Assembly: GCA_032717465.1 (NCBI GenBank)
Contig: CM064712.1
Span: 20,296,717-20,360,716 of the forward strand
DNA from: Coenobita brevimanus
Taxonomy: Eukaryota; Arthropoda; Malacostraca; Decapoda; Coenobitidae
Reading direction: 5' to 3'
Length of the DNA stretch: 64,000 nucleotides
The notes under the pieces were generated by a model. The model did no database searches and was not told the origin of the DNA. It saw only the letters and a program-made list of their open reading frames with translations. Positions within the stretch are counted from its first letter, which is position 1. Each line of letters opens with the position of its first letter. Position numbers and translations under genes: made by a program. This document shows positions 32,590 to 45,690 of this stretch, piece after piece.

Positions 32590-33620
32590 CTTTCTTACTT
32601 GGAAATGATATTGGTGGAAGTCAAGTGTGTCCAGCTCCTCAGTTGTCTAGTGAGCCAGTGGCTGCGTCCCAGGATTGTGATGTCCCTGATGTGTTCCCTG
32701 CATGTGCTGTCACTAGGGCTAAGTCTAAAGTTACTGGTGATTTAGAGGATAATGATGATGATGATGTTATCCTAGCTGACACTTTTCTTGCTAATTTGGA
32801 CCACTCACCAGATGAGGCAGTACCCCGTAGTGTTGATAATTTGTCTCGTCAAGAGTTGGTTGAGTTGCAGGTTGCTGACCCTGAGTTGAAAGGTCTAGCT
32901 AACTCTGCTTGCAGTGAGGAAGAGTCAGCCGGTGCTTCTACTTGTTATTATGTAAAGTCAGGAGTACTTATGAGGAAGTGGAGACCCCCAGCAGCATCAG
33001 CCGACTGTGAATGGGAGGTTGTACATCAAGTTGTCATCCCTCGTGTTTGTAGGCAGGATATCATTAGAGTGGCTCATGATTCCAGTTTGGCAGGACACCT
33101 TGGAGTGAGGAAGACTGTGGCACGCATTTTGAAACACTTCTACTGGCCAGGTATCTTCAGGGATGTTTCCTGGTATTGTAAGTCTTGTCACACCTGTCAA
33201 GTTGTGGGGAAGTGTAATCAGACCGAAAAGGTTGCACCTCTAGTTCCCATTCCTCCTTTTGAGGCGCCTTTCACCCGTGTGTTGCTGGATATTGTGGGCC
33301 CTCTTCCTGAGACTTCTTCAGGATTTTCTTATGTGTTGACCATGATTGATATGGCTACTCGTTATCCTGAAGCCATTCCACTTAGAAACATCTCAGCAAA
33401 GAACGTGGTTAAGGAAATGCTAGGGTTCTTCACAAAGTTTGGTCTGCCTAAGGAGGTACAGTCAGACCGGGGGAGTAATTTCATGTCAAACGTTTTCAAG
33501 CAGTCTCTGAAAGAGTTGGGCATCACCCAGATCACGTCTTCAGCTTACCATCCCCAGACCCAAGGAGCGTTGGAGAGATATCATCAAACACTCAAATCGA
33601 TGCTCAGAAATACTGTTTGG
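32508..33620 (+). pseudogene. Gypsy integrase, zinc-binding and catalytic domains (upstream of RT)
   Basis: After a protease tail (LLGNDIGG) and an acidic linker, the frame has an HHCC zinc domain (HDSSLAGHLGVRKT ... CKSCHTC, about 33074-33200) and a DDE core: Asp in LLDIVGPL (about 33283), Asp in QSDRGSNF (about 33463) and Glu in GALERYHQ (about 33564). All three catalytic residues are present. Integrase joins the cDNA to host DNA. No RT sequence precedes it, which sets the pol order. A frameshift near 33615 ends the frame, and what follows to 33734 in this frame is spurious. Confidence 0.88.
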
Positions 33621-33892
33621 AACATCAGAAAGACTGGGATAAAGGTCTTCCATTCGTTGTGTTTGCTGCAAGAGAATCTCCAAATGAATCACTGGGCTTC
33701 TCACCTTTTGAACTACTGTTTGGCCATGAAGTAAGAGGACCCCTTAAGTTACTCAAGGAATGCTGGCTGTCGGAGGAAGATGACGTCAACCTGCTGGAGT
33801 ATGTGATGAAGTTCAAAGAACGGCTGTCCACTGCTTTACAGCTGGCGAGAGAATTTAGGAGCTGCTCAGGAGAAGATGAAGACTTGGTATGA
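33617..33892 (+). pseudogene. Gypsy integrase C-terminal catalytic extension
   Basis: Frame-shifted continuation: DWDKGLPFVVFAARESPNES, LGFSPFELLFGHEVRGPLKL, then a helix-rich stretch. These are the blocks that follow the DDE Glu in Gypsy integrases (W-x-LP-x-x-x-FA-R-SP-x-x-L-FG). It ends in a frameshift near 33870. Confidence 0.8.
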
Positions 33893-34795
33893 TAAGAAGT
33901 CCAGGTTACGCCACTTTCAGCCAGGAGATCAGGTTTTGATTCTGCTACCAGTTCATGGGCAACCTCTTCAAGCCAAGTTTAGTGGCCCTTATTTCGTGGA
34001 GAAGAATCTCAGTGATGTCAGCTATGTCATCGCCACACCAGATCGTAGAAAGAGCAAGCAACTATGTCACATCAACATGCTAAAGTTATATCACAGGCGG
34101 GACGAAAATAATCCAGTCTGCACTGTAGCTGTTCCACCCGAGTCTGCAAGTGAAGCTCTCACATGCAGTATGAGCCTGAGTGATAGTTTGGGGAAGAATC
34201 CTGATATCATGAATGATCTCCAGACTAAGCTTTCTCATCTACCTCCCAAGGAAAGGCAGGAGTTTTCGGCATTACTGCAGGAGTACCCGCAAGTGTTCCG
34301 TGCTACTCCAGGAAGAACCACTGTGTTGATGCATGATGTCGATGTTGGAGACGCAAAGCCAATTAAATTGCCTCCTTACCGTGTGAACCCAGTGAAAGTT
34401 CCTCTCATCGAGAAGGAGCATGGCTACCTGTTGGACCACAAGATGATTGAGCCCTGTCAGAGCGAGTGGAGTTCTTCTGTCACTCTGGTCCCCAAGCCAG
34501 GTGGGTCACAGCGGCTTTGCATTGACTACAGACGTTTTAATCAGATAACCAAAACAGACACTTACCCTCTCCCTCGTGTGGAAGATTGCATAGACAAGAT
34601 CGGAAAGGCTAGGTACATAAGTAAGTTTGATTTGTTAAAGGGATACTGGCAAGTACCTATGACTGAACGTGCTAGGGAGATCTCATGTTTTGTAACATTA
34701 GGAAAGACATTTGCATGTTCCGTAATGCCATGTACAGATTGTTTTAGAGTAATAAGAAATTTCCTTTGTAAATTTCTTTTTTCTTTGTGGGGAGG
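33876..34795 (+). pseudogene. Gypsy integrase C-terminus followed by truncated reverse transcriptase
   Basis: The frame begins with the integrase tail (YDKKSRLRHFQPGDQVLILL, then FSGPYFVEKNLSD: the GPF/Y-type module), passes through a linker, then enters RT: HDVDVGDAKPIKLPPYRVNP, LVPKPGGSQRLCIDYRRFN and SKFDLLKGYWQVPMTERA. The last is motif A with its catalytic Asp. After SCFVT the homology stops, and the Y-x-DD motif, thumb and RNase H are all missing; the frame runs into the purine tract and 3' LTR. The integrase-RT junction is inside one open frame, direct evidence for the INT-RT order. Confidence 0.88.
34786..34795 (+). other. Polypurine tract of the Gypsy element
   Basis: ttgtggggagg immediately precedes the 3' LTR and would prime plus-strand synthesis. 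Confidence 0.65.
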
Positions 34796-35578
34796 TGTTA
34801 CATAGCCTATGATTTCATCATCCTTTGTGTAATTTTAATGCACAGTTGCTGCATGTTTGATCACGAGCGTGTTCTGCCTCAGTCCCCCCCTTCTACCGTT
34901 ATAGTAGAGTAAGTCGTCCTTTCTGTTATTCAGTGTGGGATTGTCGACCGTTTGTCCCCATCGCTTCATTTGCGCGTCCCTCTTACAAGTTGTGTCAGGC
35001 TCTGCCGGCTCCTATATAATGAGCTCAGTCTCTGCATCATTGCCACTTAGATCTGCTCCTCATATTGTTCACATCTCTGTCCTCCTCTGTACAGATATTA
35101 TTATTGTGAGTGCTCAAGAAGTCTCCAACCATCTAGCAGCTGTGTGTAATTTGAGTATAACTGTTATTGCATTTTTTCTTGTACTGTATAGCATAAGTTT
35201 AATTTGTAGGCCTTGTGAAGTTTTTGTAATTCATGTAGGGTTCTTTATGTCAGTCATTTTTGATAATAGTTTGTATCTGTAATTATTTATCTGGCATTCA
35301 CTGAGTATTATCTGGTATCTCATTTTATCAGGGCTGACTAAGATAAATTTACTCTTGCTAATTTCGTGTTAATAGAGGCTATTGCAGTTAACCATATATT
35401 TAACCTGTTTTTGCCATTACATTATCCTTATGAGTCCTGAATGTTTTATTGTTAGTTTGAGCATTAAACTTTGACTTGTAATTTTACCTAACTCTTTGTT
35501 TTGAACCTGGAACTTTACGGGACAGTAGTGATTTTTAGTATTCTCACTTAAAGTGTACATTATCTTTCTCTGTTCCGT

Positions 35579-35582
<4 letters not shown>
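34796..35582 (+). repeat. 3' LTR
   Basis: 787 bp, same ends and length as the 5' LTR; about ten substitutions by eye and no indel. Confidence 0.95.

Positions 35583-35649
<67 letters not shown>
35583..35649. repeat. (TA)n microsatellite, right part
   Basis: About 33 AT units starting exactly after the 3' LTR; the other half of the tract at 30138-30207. Confidence 0.97.
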
Positions 35650-35651
<2 letters not shown>

Positions 35652-36164
35652 AACAATACGTTGGTGATAAAATTCATCAGTATAGCTAAGGTTTCAAATA
35701 TTCGGCTCTTAGGAAAACTGTTAGCTTTTTTTCCTCTTTTTTACTTAGTACGAGCATAATGGGACACAGAGCTTAATTTTATTTAGTTCTCTACATCTTC
35801 ACAATACAGAATCTATCATAAATAATAAATTCTTGTGTACTCAGTCACACCTAGTTTGCAGATAACATTCCCGGTATATGATAAAAACAGTGATTATTAA
35901 ATGGACACCATAAGAGGCAGGAACTTAAGTCCTTTAAGACCGATAATTATTTTTTTCATCTTATTCTCACTACCATTAGACACCTTTTATCATATTGGGG
36001 ATATCTGTACATGGCATGAAGTTAATGAAGACTGTATCTAATCCCTTCAGTTCGAAAAGTCTGTCTTAAGTTGAAAGAATCGTGTGGAAATAGAGAGAAT
36101 GAAAACAAAGAGGAGAACACAGAGGGTGTAATACTGTATCTGCACCCACACCAATTGATCTATG
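35650..36164. other. Unassigned AT-rich sequence
   Basis: No gene or terminal repeat recognised. Confidence 0.5.
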
Positions 36165-36345
36165 GGCACAACATTTGACTTTACTCTGTAACCTTAACCT
36201 TCACCAACTGCTGTGAAAATTGAATCTCTTTATCCTTCATTTGCTCTGAAATCTCCCAGTAAGTTTGGTCTGAATCAAATTCAGGCTTTTAAGATGACTT
36301 TGCCAGTTGACCTTGACCTCTGGCCTTTCCCTGTGATTTAACATT
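36165..36345. repeat. AGGTCA-rich dispersed repeat
   Basis: Contains actctgtaaccttaacc, aagtttggtctgaatc and gttgaccttgacctctggcc. It is a diverged relative of 48236-48375 (actctgtgaccttgatatc ... gagtcgaatgaaaac). Confidence 0.55.
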
Positions 36346-36749
36346 TAGTTGATTGTTTTCAAAATCTAAACCCTTTATTCTGTAGAGAGTTGTTTACGTT
36401 GCATTATACGTCAGACCTGCATAAACCAATGTGAGGCTATATATTAATATAAAAATCAAATTACAAAACATGCTCTGAATATTAAAAATTTTAGGAGGAT
36501 CTACGTGATGATAGTGGTGTAGCACACTTATAGTTTAATTATTTATTTAATTAGGGATTTGTTGAGGTGTCTGAGAAAATATTGACGCATATCCTAACTT
36601 TTACTATAAGATATTTTCCCCAAATTTTATGAAATAGCCTACGGATAGCAAAAATAATTTAGGGGTCATGACACAAAAGGAGTTAATGTGAGCTACTAAT
36701 AACCCATTTATTAAGAAAGATCTGGCACTCAGAGTGCATTTTTTATGGG
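36346..36749. other. Unassigned AT-rich sequence
   Basis: Nothing recognised. Confidence 0.5.
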
Positions 36750-37330
36750 ATTAATAATTGCTAATATACTATCTGTCTACCAATCTGTCTGTATATATAC
36801 ATACTTACCTATCTCTGCGTTTCTATCTACAGCCAGACGCCACAAATTAATCTCCTCAATGTCACGTTGTCCTCCAGAATCAGGCTGCCATCTCTCCAAC
36901 TTGCACCATCGTCGCATATACCAGTCCACCTCATCCCTCCATCTCATCCACCATTCTCCCTTTTCCTCTCCGTCGTCCACCTCACTCACATTTTCCTTGT
37001 CAGTCATCCATTCTCCATTCTCTCTACATGCCCAAACCATCGCAAGGCACTCTTAATCCAGGGCATCCACACCAACGTCAAGACGTCCCTTCACTTCCTC
37101 ATTTGTCTGTCTGTCACTCCTCTGTCTCTCAATGTAGAGTAACTGCACAGGCTTCTCTCAAATACCTCACTTTTACTGCTTTTACTCGTAACTTGCAATC
37201 TTCCAACAGACACTAATTTTCGCTTCCCTACGTTAAAGTATAGATCACAATACTGTCCTGCAGCGACTTTCTAATTTGCATGCTCACTTCCCATTTCGTA
37301 TCACTGTTCTCACTGACGTCTTACATACGT
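36750..37330 (-). mobile_element. LINE family A 3' fragment, minus strand
   Basis: On the minus strand the reading ends with a GATA/GACA-type tail (about 36770-36800: reverse of ctatctgtctaccaatctgt), preceded by a decayed LINE end including the block equivalent to RWFGHVERMEN (about 37040-37010). The segment 37080-37310 aligns with 1-210 (cctcatttgtctgtctgtca against cctcatttgtcaatctgtct). 5'-truncated, many stops. Confidence 0.75.
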
Positions 37331-37404
37331 GTCATATTCATATTTCGTCCTTCACACTTTGAATCATATATTACCTTTGTTGTGATGAAACATGGCTATC
37401 ACAA

Positions 37405-37560
37405 CGTCGGGATGGCGCAGTTTCAAAATGGAATCCCGTATATAATGTATAGGGGCGCGTGCACCAAAAAGATCACGAAGGCCAGCTTTACCCATTTGGA
37501 CTAACAGACCTTAGCTATTTAAATGCAGTTACTCGCAAGGCCACGCTAACCTTCGTAGTA
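37405..37560. repeat. Dispersed repeat, relative of 20935-21110
   Basis: See 20923-21490. Alignment runs through cgggatggcgcagtttcaaa, tgtataggggcgcg and ggccacgctaaccttcgtag with many differences. Confidence 0.55.
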
Positions 37561-37845
37561 GTATGTTTAGTATGTTTTGCGGTATTATCATCTCTGCAAA
37601 TTGCTTCTACCTTTCTATGGTACACACTTAAGGAGGATAAAATAGTCTTTAGGTGGCAAGAATCACACAAAAGTGGTCATTATACTGAAGGGGTAAAAAT
37701 CTACCAATATTTCATGAATGTTTAGTTAATTTTAGTCTCCACCAAACGACTTTATTCAGTTTAGGGTCATAATTTTGTACCTTTATTATTATCATCTTGA
37801 AAAAAAATCTTTGAGAAAAAGAGCTATCTCTAGTGTTAAATGCAA

Positions 37846-37847
<2 letters not shown>
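37561..37847. other. Unassigned sequence
   Basis: Nothing recognised. Confidence 0.5.
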
Positions 37848-37881
<34 letters not shown>

Positions 37882-38053
37882 CTTATTGCGCCTGAAGTCA
37901 GAAATTGTACATCACGGCAGAGACAAACGTTTTTCTCCCAATTACATCTCTGACCAGGTGTGAGATTTATGTTGCTTGGCCATAGTACTGAGATCATTAT
38001 TGTTTTTTCCACCACGAAACGTTTGTGGGAATGGAACCCGGTGACGTGGCAGA

Positions 38054-38150
<97 letters not shown>
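37848..38150. repeat. (CT)n and (AC)n microsatellites
   Basis: CT run at 37849-37879 and an AC run of about 48 units at 38055-38150. Confidence 0.95.
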
Positions 38151-38151
<1 letters not shown>

Positions 38152-38439
38152 TCATATTTTTGCGTTCTTTGGTAGGGTTGAGTGTGCTGCTCTTTTATGG
38201 TAATTACCGGTAACCCTTTGACTTCTTATCATATCTCACATTCAGTTGAAACACTGTAACCAGAATAATGAACAGCTGTAAAGAGTCTAAACAGCAGCTA
38301 TACTGTCAGTGATAAGGGGTGCTGTGTGAGGAAGAAGGGGGTAGAGAGTATAATCTTAGATTTTTTTTTACAAAGACTATTATCGGGTACGTGTTACCTT
38401 TAGAGAAAGTTGGCCTGCCTGCAGTCCACTGGGTTTACA

Positions 38440-38502
38440 GATCTGTTACTACTATTACTACTGCTGCTGCTAGTATTACTACTATTATTACTACTGCTAC
38501 CA

Positions 38503-38533
<31 letters not shown>

Positions 38534-38535
38534 AG

Positions 38536-38567
<32 letters not shown>

Positions 38568-38577
38568 ATAATAATGT
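38440..38577. repeat. (ACT)n trinucleotide tract
   Basis: Imperfect TAC/CTG/ACT triplets of about 130 bp ending in AATAATAAT. Confidence 0.92.
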
Positions 38578-38699
38578 AATAATAAGTAGAATGTTGAGAC
38601 TGCCGAAGCAGTATTCAAAGAATTTTCCAGGTGAAAGTCTGGATGTCATCATTGTAGACCTAATATTACAGGACTTTTGGCATAACTCAAATTTTTTTA

Positions 38700-38885
38700 C
38701 GCATTTTGACCTGTGACCTTGAGATCAAGGTCAAGGTCATTCATACTATGCATATGCTCACTCATGATCTACTACATTTCCACCGAGTTTTGTCGAAATT
38801 GGCAGAATACTTTCCGATTTAGCACTTTCAGACATGAGGTGGCCATTTTCATTTTCCTCAGTATCTCGAAAAGTATTTGTTAGAT
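38700..38885. repeat. AGGTCA-rich repeat with an inverted nuclear-receptor-like site
   Basis: TGACCTTGA (38714-38722) and TCAAGGTCA (38725-38733) form a perfect inverted repeat with a 2-bp gap, immediately followed by another AAGGTCA (38733-38739). The downstream portion (accgagttttgtcgaaatt and beyond) fits the same repeat class as 36165-36345. TCAAGGTCA is the extended half-site bound by FTZ-F1/ERR-type receptors in animals; function here is not shown. Confidence 0.5.

Positions 38886-40789
<1,904 letters not shown>

Positions 40790-40847
<58 letters not shown>
40790..40847. repeat. (AC)n microsatellite
   Basis: About 28 AC units. Confidence 0.95.
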
Positions 40848-40849
<2 letters not shown>

Positions 40850-42196
40850 TGGAGCGCGGGACTTGAAAAACGGTGCAAGTTTTACCAGTACAGTGCACTT
40901 TGTGAGCATGTGACGAGCGAGCGAACGCCATGATATCAGTTTCCCTCTGATAGTTCGATTATAAGATGACATAAGAAACAGGGCGTTTCCCCTGGATGAT
41001 TTCTCTCTGAATGACTTTCTGCTATTGCATAAATTTAGATTTGCTCATTGAGCATTGTGGAGCATATATTATTAAGCGAAGAAAACCAGATTTCTTAATA
41101 TAGCTCAAGGTTTGTTTGAGTATCATGGGTTCCAACGGTACACGAGTGCTTGTGTAAAGCGAGGCGCCGTATCATTCATCACACGCGCAATTCTAAATTC
41201 TAAAGTCTCCGCTGCCAACCTGCAGTGTTGACGAAACTGAAACGATAAAGACTTGGCTATTGATGAGATGATTAAAGCGAGAAATGGGGTGTTTTCCCTT
41301 GGTGGTTTCACCATCAAAAGAGCAGAAAGTTAATGTACATTTATTGACCAAAAATCTAATATTTAATTATTAGAGTTGATTAAAAAAAAAAAAACAGTCT
41401 TACGACGAAAAATCTTTGTGATTTCGCAATTTAGCCGTTCACCGATTAAAGCCGAACACTCCCTTGGAAAACTGGAGATTCCAAGGGGTTCCTACGCGTT
41501 TAAGGGTAAGTTTTTAGTTCATAAAAAAATGAATGCAGAGTTCAACTCTGATTCACTTAAGGGTAAAGTTATTAGTTTCTGCATAGCGTGTCGGTAGGGT
41601 CGGGTCAGGCCGGGCCGGGCCGCTAATTTCCAAACTTAACTGAGAGTAAACATCGCTCGCTCACTCCTTGTAACAACGCCCTTATATTCAGGCGATGGGA
41701 GACATCTCGTAGTGACAGAGTCAAGAGGGAGAAATGGAGGGTGAAACGCACCTGAGGGGGAAGGGCTGAATGATGGCAATGGTAGAGCATGGATAGGGAG
41801 AGGAGGGGAAAATTAAACCCGGATTAATGAGAGGGGATTTAAGTGAGACCCAGCAGCGGTAGCTTGTGCGATGGAGGGTGAGGGTGACGACTGAAGACTG
41901 GGATGGACGGTTACTTTACCCTTTCTTTACCCTCTCCTTCCTTTCTTCTCCCTCTCCCCCTTTGTAAACGTAGCTAAGAACATTGTGGGATGGGATGGAA
42001 GGCTACTATAGATTCCTCCTCATTCCCTCCCTTCCCTCTCCTTTTCTGCCTTTCTCTCTCTCCCCCTCTTTCCCTTTCCTTCCGCGAGATTAAAGGTGAG
42101 GGGAGGGACGTTTTGGGAAGGACGGAGGGTTATTTTCGCGATCACGCCCTTCCACTCCCCTCATCTCCACTCCCCACCTTATTAAGTACCAAATGA
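40848..42196. other. Unassigned sequence, pyrimidine-rich at the end
   Basis: No gene recognised. 41605-41630 is a short GC-rich patch (ggtcgggtcaggccgggccg). 41930-42080 is C/T-rich. Confidence 0.5.
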
Positions 42197-43530
42197 CCGA
42201 GAGAGAGAGAGAGAGAGAGAGAGAGGGGACGAATACGGCTAACAGAAAAAAAGGATGGGGAGGACGAAAGAACAAAAGAGGAGGAAAATTAAGAACGAGA
42301 GAGACGAAATAGAAAGAAGTGGAAGAATAAACATGAAGGAAGGGAATATACAAGAGAGATTAAAGAAATGAGGGCTGGCTTGAAGAAAAACGTCACATTC
42401 ATAACAAGGCTTAAGAAATGCAATGAAGGAGAAAGACACCTGGCCACGAGGGACGTAGGATGTGGCAAGATAGAGAAGGAAGAGAAGGGAAGGAAGGAAG
42501 GAAGGAAGATGAGAGAAGGAGTAGGAAGGAAAAGAGAGAGATGGAAGAGAAGGAAATAAATGAAGGAAGAAGAGGGCAGAAGTAGGAAGGGAAGAGAAGA
42601 GGAGGAAGAGTAGGGAAGGAATAGGAAGGAATGAAGAGGAGTGAAGGAAGAGTGGGGAAGGAATAGTAGGAACGGAGGAGAGAAGGCAGGGGAGAGGAAG
42701 GGAGGAGGAAGAAAAATATAAAAACTAGGGATGGAGGAGATGGGTAGGAAGGAAGGAAGGAAGTGTAGGGAAGGAAGAGGGAGAGGAAAAGAGAAGAAGG
42801 AAAAAAGAAGGAAGGAAGGAGGGGGGAGGAAGGGGGAGGGAGGAAGGAAGGGAGGGAGGGAGAGAGGAAGGAAAGATGAGCAGGGAAGGAAGAGGAGAGA
42901 AGGAAGAGGAGTAAAGGAGGAGAAGGGAAGGAGTAGGAAGAAATGAAGGAAAGATAAGGAAGAGTAGGGATGCAGGAAGGAAATGGGAGGTATGGAAGAG
43001 GAAGGAAAGAATGAAGAGCAGAGAAAGAGGACGAGTGAAGGAGGAGAAGGGAAGGAAGAATAGGGAAGGAGGAATGGAGACAAAGGATAAGGGAAGAGGA
43101 AGGAAGGAGGAGGGAGGGAAGGAGGAGAAAGAAAGAGGAAAGAGCAACGAAAGAGGAGGGAAAGAAGAGAAGGGAACGAAGAGGAGGAAGGGAGGGAGGA
43201 GGTTGGAAAATAGGAAGAGAAGGGAAGAAAGATAAGAAAGGGAGAAGAAAGGAAGGAAGAACAGGGAAGGAAGAGGAAGGAAGAGCAAGGAAGGAAGAGT
43301 AGGGGAGGAAGAGGAATGAAGGAGGAGTAGGGAAGGAAGAGGAAGGAAGGAAGAGAATGAAGGGAAAGAAGAGAATGAAAGGTAAAGAAGAGAATGGAAA
43401 GGAAAGTAGAGAATGGACGGGAAAGAAGAGAATGGAAAGGAAAGAAGGGAATGGAAGGGAAAGAAGAGAATGGAAGAGAAAGAAGAGAATGAAGCGAATG
43501 GAAGGGAAGGAGGAGGAGGGAAGGAGGTGG
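42197..43530. repeat. Polypurine (GGAAGGA-type) tract
   Basis: After a (GA)n run (42198-42224), the plus strand from about 42470 to 43530 is almost purely A and G, built from gggaaggaagag, ggaaggaaggaagg and gaatggaagggaaagaagag units. The complementary strand therefore stays open as long S/F/P/L frames (up to 448 codons, 42289-43635), which are not genes. Irregular unit lengths suggest an old expanded array. Confidence 0.93.
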
Positions 43531-45364
43531 AAATGACACAGGACTCAGCATGGAGTGTGTCATGATATACGACTGGGATGGATATTGGGATGGCAGAGTT
43601 GTTCGATATCTGGCCAAAGGAACAGCTGTATCCACATCTACATAGACAGTTACACAAGTACTTTATTTATTATTTATTTATTTTTTTACGTTGAATGAAA
43701 GCCTTAGAAGCATAGATTGTATAAAAACGATGCCAGTGTTTTGAGATACTGGAGACAAGTTCCTCGAAATGATTGGAAAGGGATAAATGAGAAGGAAAGA
43801 GAAGAGGTGGAGAGAGAGATTAAGTGGGTGAAGATAGATTTAGAGAATGGAAAAGCAATAAAAGGGAACAGAGGGGAGGAGGTGGGGACGGATGGAGAGA
43901 TGGAGAGACAATAAGATACGAAACGAATAAGGATTATTTAAAAGAAACGTGACAGTGATAAGAGAGGGAGAAGGAGAAATGAGAGAAGAACCCGTAAAAC
44001 AGAGGACTGAAAGGGAAGACGGTAGTGAGGAAAATGTGAACTTTTAATAAATAAGAAGGTAAGCATAGAACAAGGAGAGAGACAAAGAAAATGAGTAGGG
44101 TAGGGAAAGAGAGTATACCTTAGGGATATGGAAGGAAAGATAGAGGACTTGAGAAGGAAGAAAGGGAGAATATGATATAGGGAGCGAAAAGGACAAAAGG
44201 TAAGGAAGATGAGAGGAATTATGGAAGACAATACAGAGGGAAGATTCACTGAGAACTCGGAGACGCGTGCTGAAGCGAATGGTCTGCATCTTATAAATGA
44301 GAGGAGAATAGCAAAGACGAAGGTGCTGAGCGAGGAGACTGAGTGGAAGAAGCGTCAGAAGATGAATGCAATGAAAGAAGGGAAAGAGAAAAATCTGTAT
44401 GTAAATCAGGGGACTATGATGGGTTGGGGAAGAGTGGGGTAAAATAGAATGAAGAGGAACACTGGGATACGCGGGCAGCAACTCAAGATATTCCTATGCC
44501 CACCCCACATCATCGAAGGCAGCCACGAGCCTTTTGTTGGTATATCAGGTTATGTTTTTCAATTCAATAACTCCATGACACTTGTGGCTGACACCTCCCT
44601 CGTTTATAAGTACCTGTGTCAAATATAGCTCTGTTAGTGGTGTGCAGGTTGGTGGTGTGATGAATAATTTTGTACAGTCCAACTGTCCTTATCTGTATCA
44701 TGTTGCTGATAAGGGAGTATATTGCAAGGTCTTATTATGTTGCTTAGTATGGCGCCACCTCTGTTATACGTAGAAGGGAAGCCTCCACTTCAGTTTGGTG
44801 ATTTTCTTGTCACTGGCGCTGAAAGTTTAGTTTTGTGTTCACTATTAGTTTTGAAACACAGCACCACATAATTTTTCTCAAGCAGTGATTATATATGGAT
44901 ATTCTTTTATGTTGTAAATTAAAGCAGAATAATGTGACAAGGCTTGAATTAAAAATTAAAATACCTAGGATACACTAAAACATATAAAGATATATTGGTC
45001 ATATACAGTTTCATGGAGCTTGTTGATATTAAAGCGCATTTATTTAAAGTACTGGAATTGCACGAAAGGTAAGAATTGGATGATGTTCATAGTTAACAGC
45101 CACGAGTAACAAGGGAACAGCACTGTGCTGCCCTCTTGTGGCAAAAGCGACAGGCCAACTGGAGCATTTGTGTTTCTTACTAAAGAAGATTTGATTCTTT
45201 TTTTAAACTAATATTCATGAAACAAATTTAACCAGATTTTTCATTTCGGTGCTATGCGAAAGAAAAAATACTGGCGGAACAATTATACCATCTACCTATC
45301 TGGATATGATCTGACCTTTGATTTTTTGTTCTCTCTTACTTTTCTGCCTACTTTCATTTTTACC
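43531..45364. other. Unassigned; purine-rich to about 44460, then mixed
   Basis: A (TTTA)n patch lies at about 43660-43685. 43740-44460 is A/G-rich (open frames of low complexity). No gene recognised in 44470-45360. Confidence 0.5.
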
Positions 45365-45690
45365 ATCAGGAGCGTAGGGGCCCGGGTCTAGGTTACTATT
45401 TCCCGATATTGAAGGTAAGAATGGCCAGTCTTGCTCATGCTTTAGGGGCATTATGTGAACAGTAAACCCCAATTATCTCTCAGATGAAAAACCCTCACAG
45501 ACTCTATCCGGCTGGAGCGCCTTAACCCACTAGACTACCTGGCCTCCATTTAGTTATATAATTACCACCCAGCATACGACATGGTTTCCCCGCTTTACAG
45601 GGAAACAGTTGGCTAGTCACTCAGTGCAAAGGAACAAGACGGTTGCACTATGTCGAATGAGTGGATGGTGAACGCCCCCCCCCCCAATAA
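45365..45690 (-). mobile_element. tRNA-derived SINE family 1, copy 2
   Basis: The minus strand near 45550-45490 contains a clear A box (tagtctagtgggttaaggcg, reading 45537-45518) and a degenerate B box (gtgagggttttt). Flanking blocks match copy 1 at 12630-13040. It ends in a C-run (45677-45686) at the 5' side on the minus strand. About 325 bp. Confidence 0.72.

Larger units (their letters stand above)
30208..35582 (+). mobile_element. Ty3/Gypsy retrotransposon, Gmr1-like order (INT before RT), internally deleted
   Basis: The element is 5375 bp: two 787-bp LTRs starting TGTTACATAG and ending CCGTAACA, a primer-binding site right after the 5' LTR, a purine tract right before the 3' LTR, and 4-bp flanks (atat) in a TA repeat. 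The interior runs Gag (matrix/capsid-like and zinc knuckle), protease (DTGA), integrase (HHCC and DDE), then RT. Integrase upstream of RT is the order described for Gmr1-type Gypsy elements. RT breaks off after its early motifs and RNase H is absent; the coding region is also split by frameshifts. This copy is non-autonomous. About ten differences between the LTRs (counted by eye) suggest modest age. Confidence 0.93.

Noticed and set aside
42289..43635. 448-codon minus-strand open frame rich in S, F, L and P (and the parallel 310-codon frame)
   Set aside because: It is the complement of a polypurine tract; composition alone removes stops, several frames are open at once, and no domain is visible.
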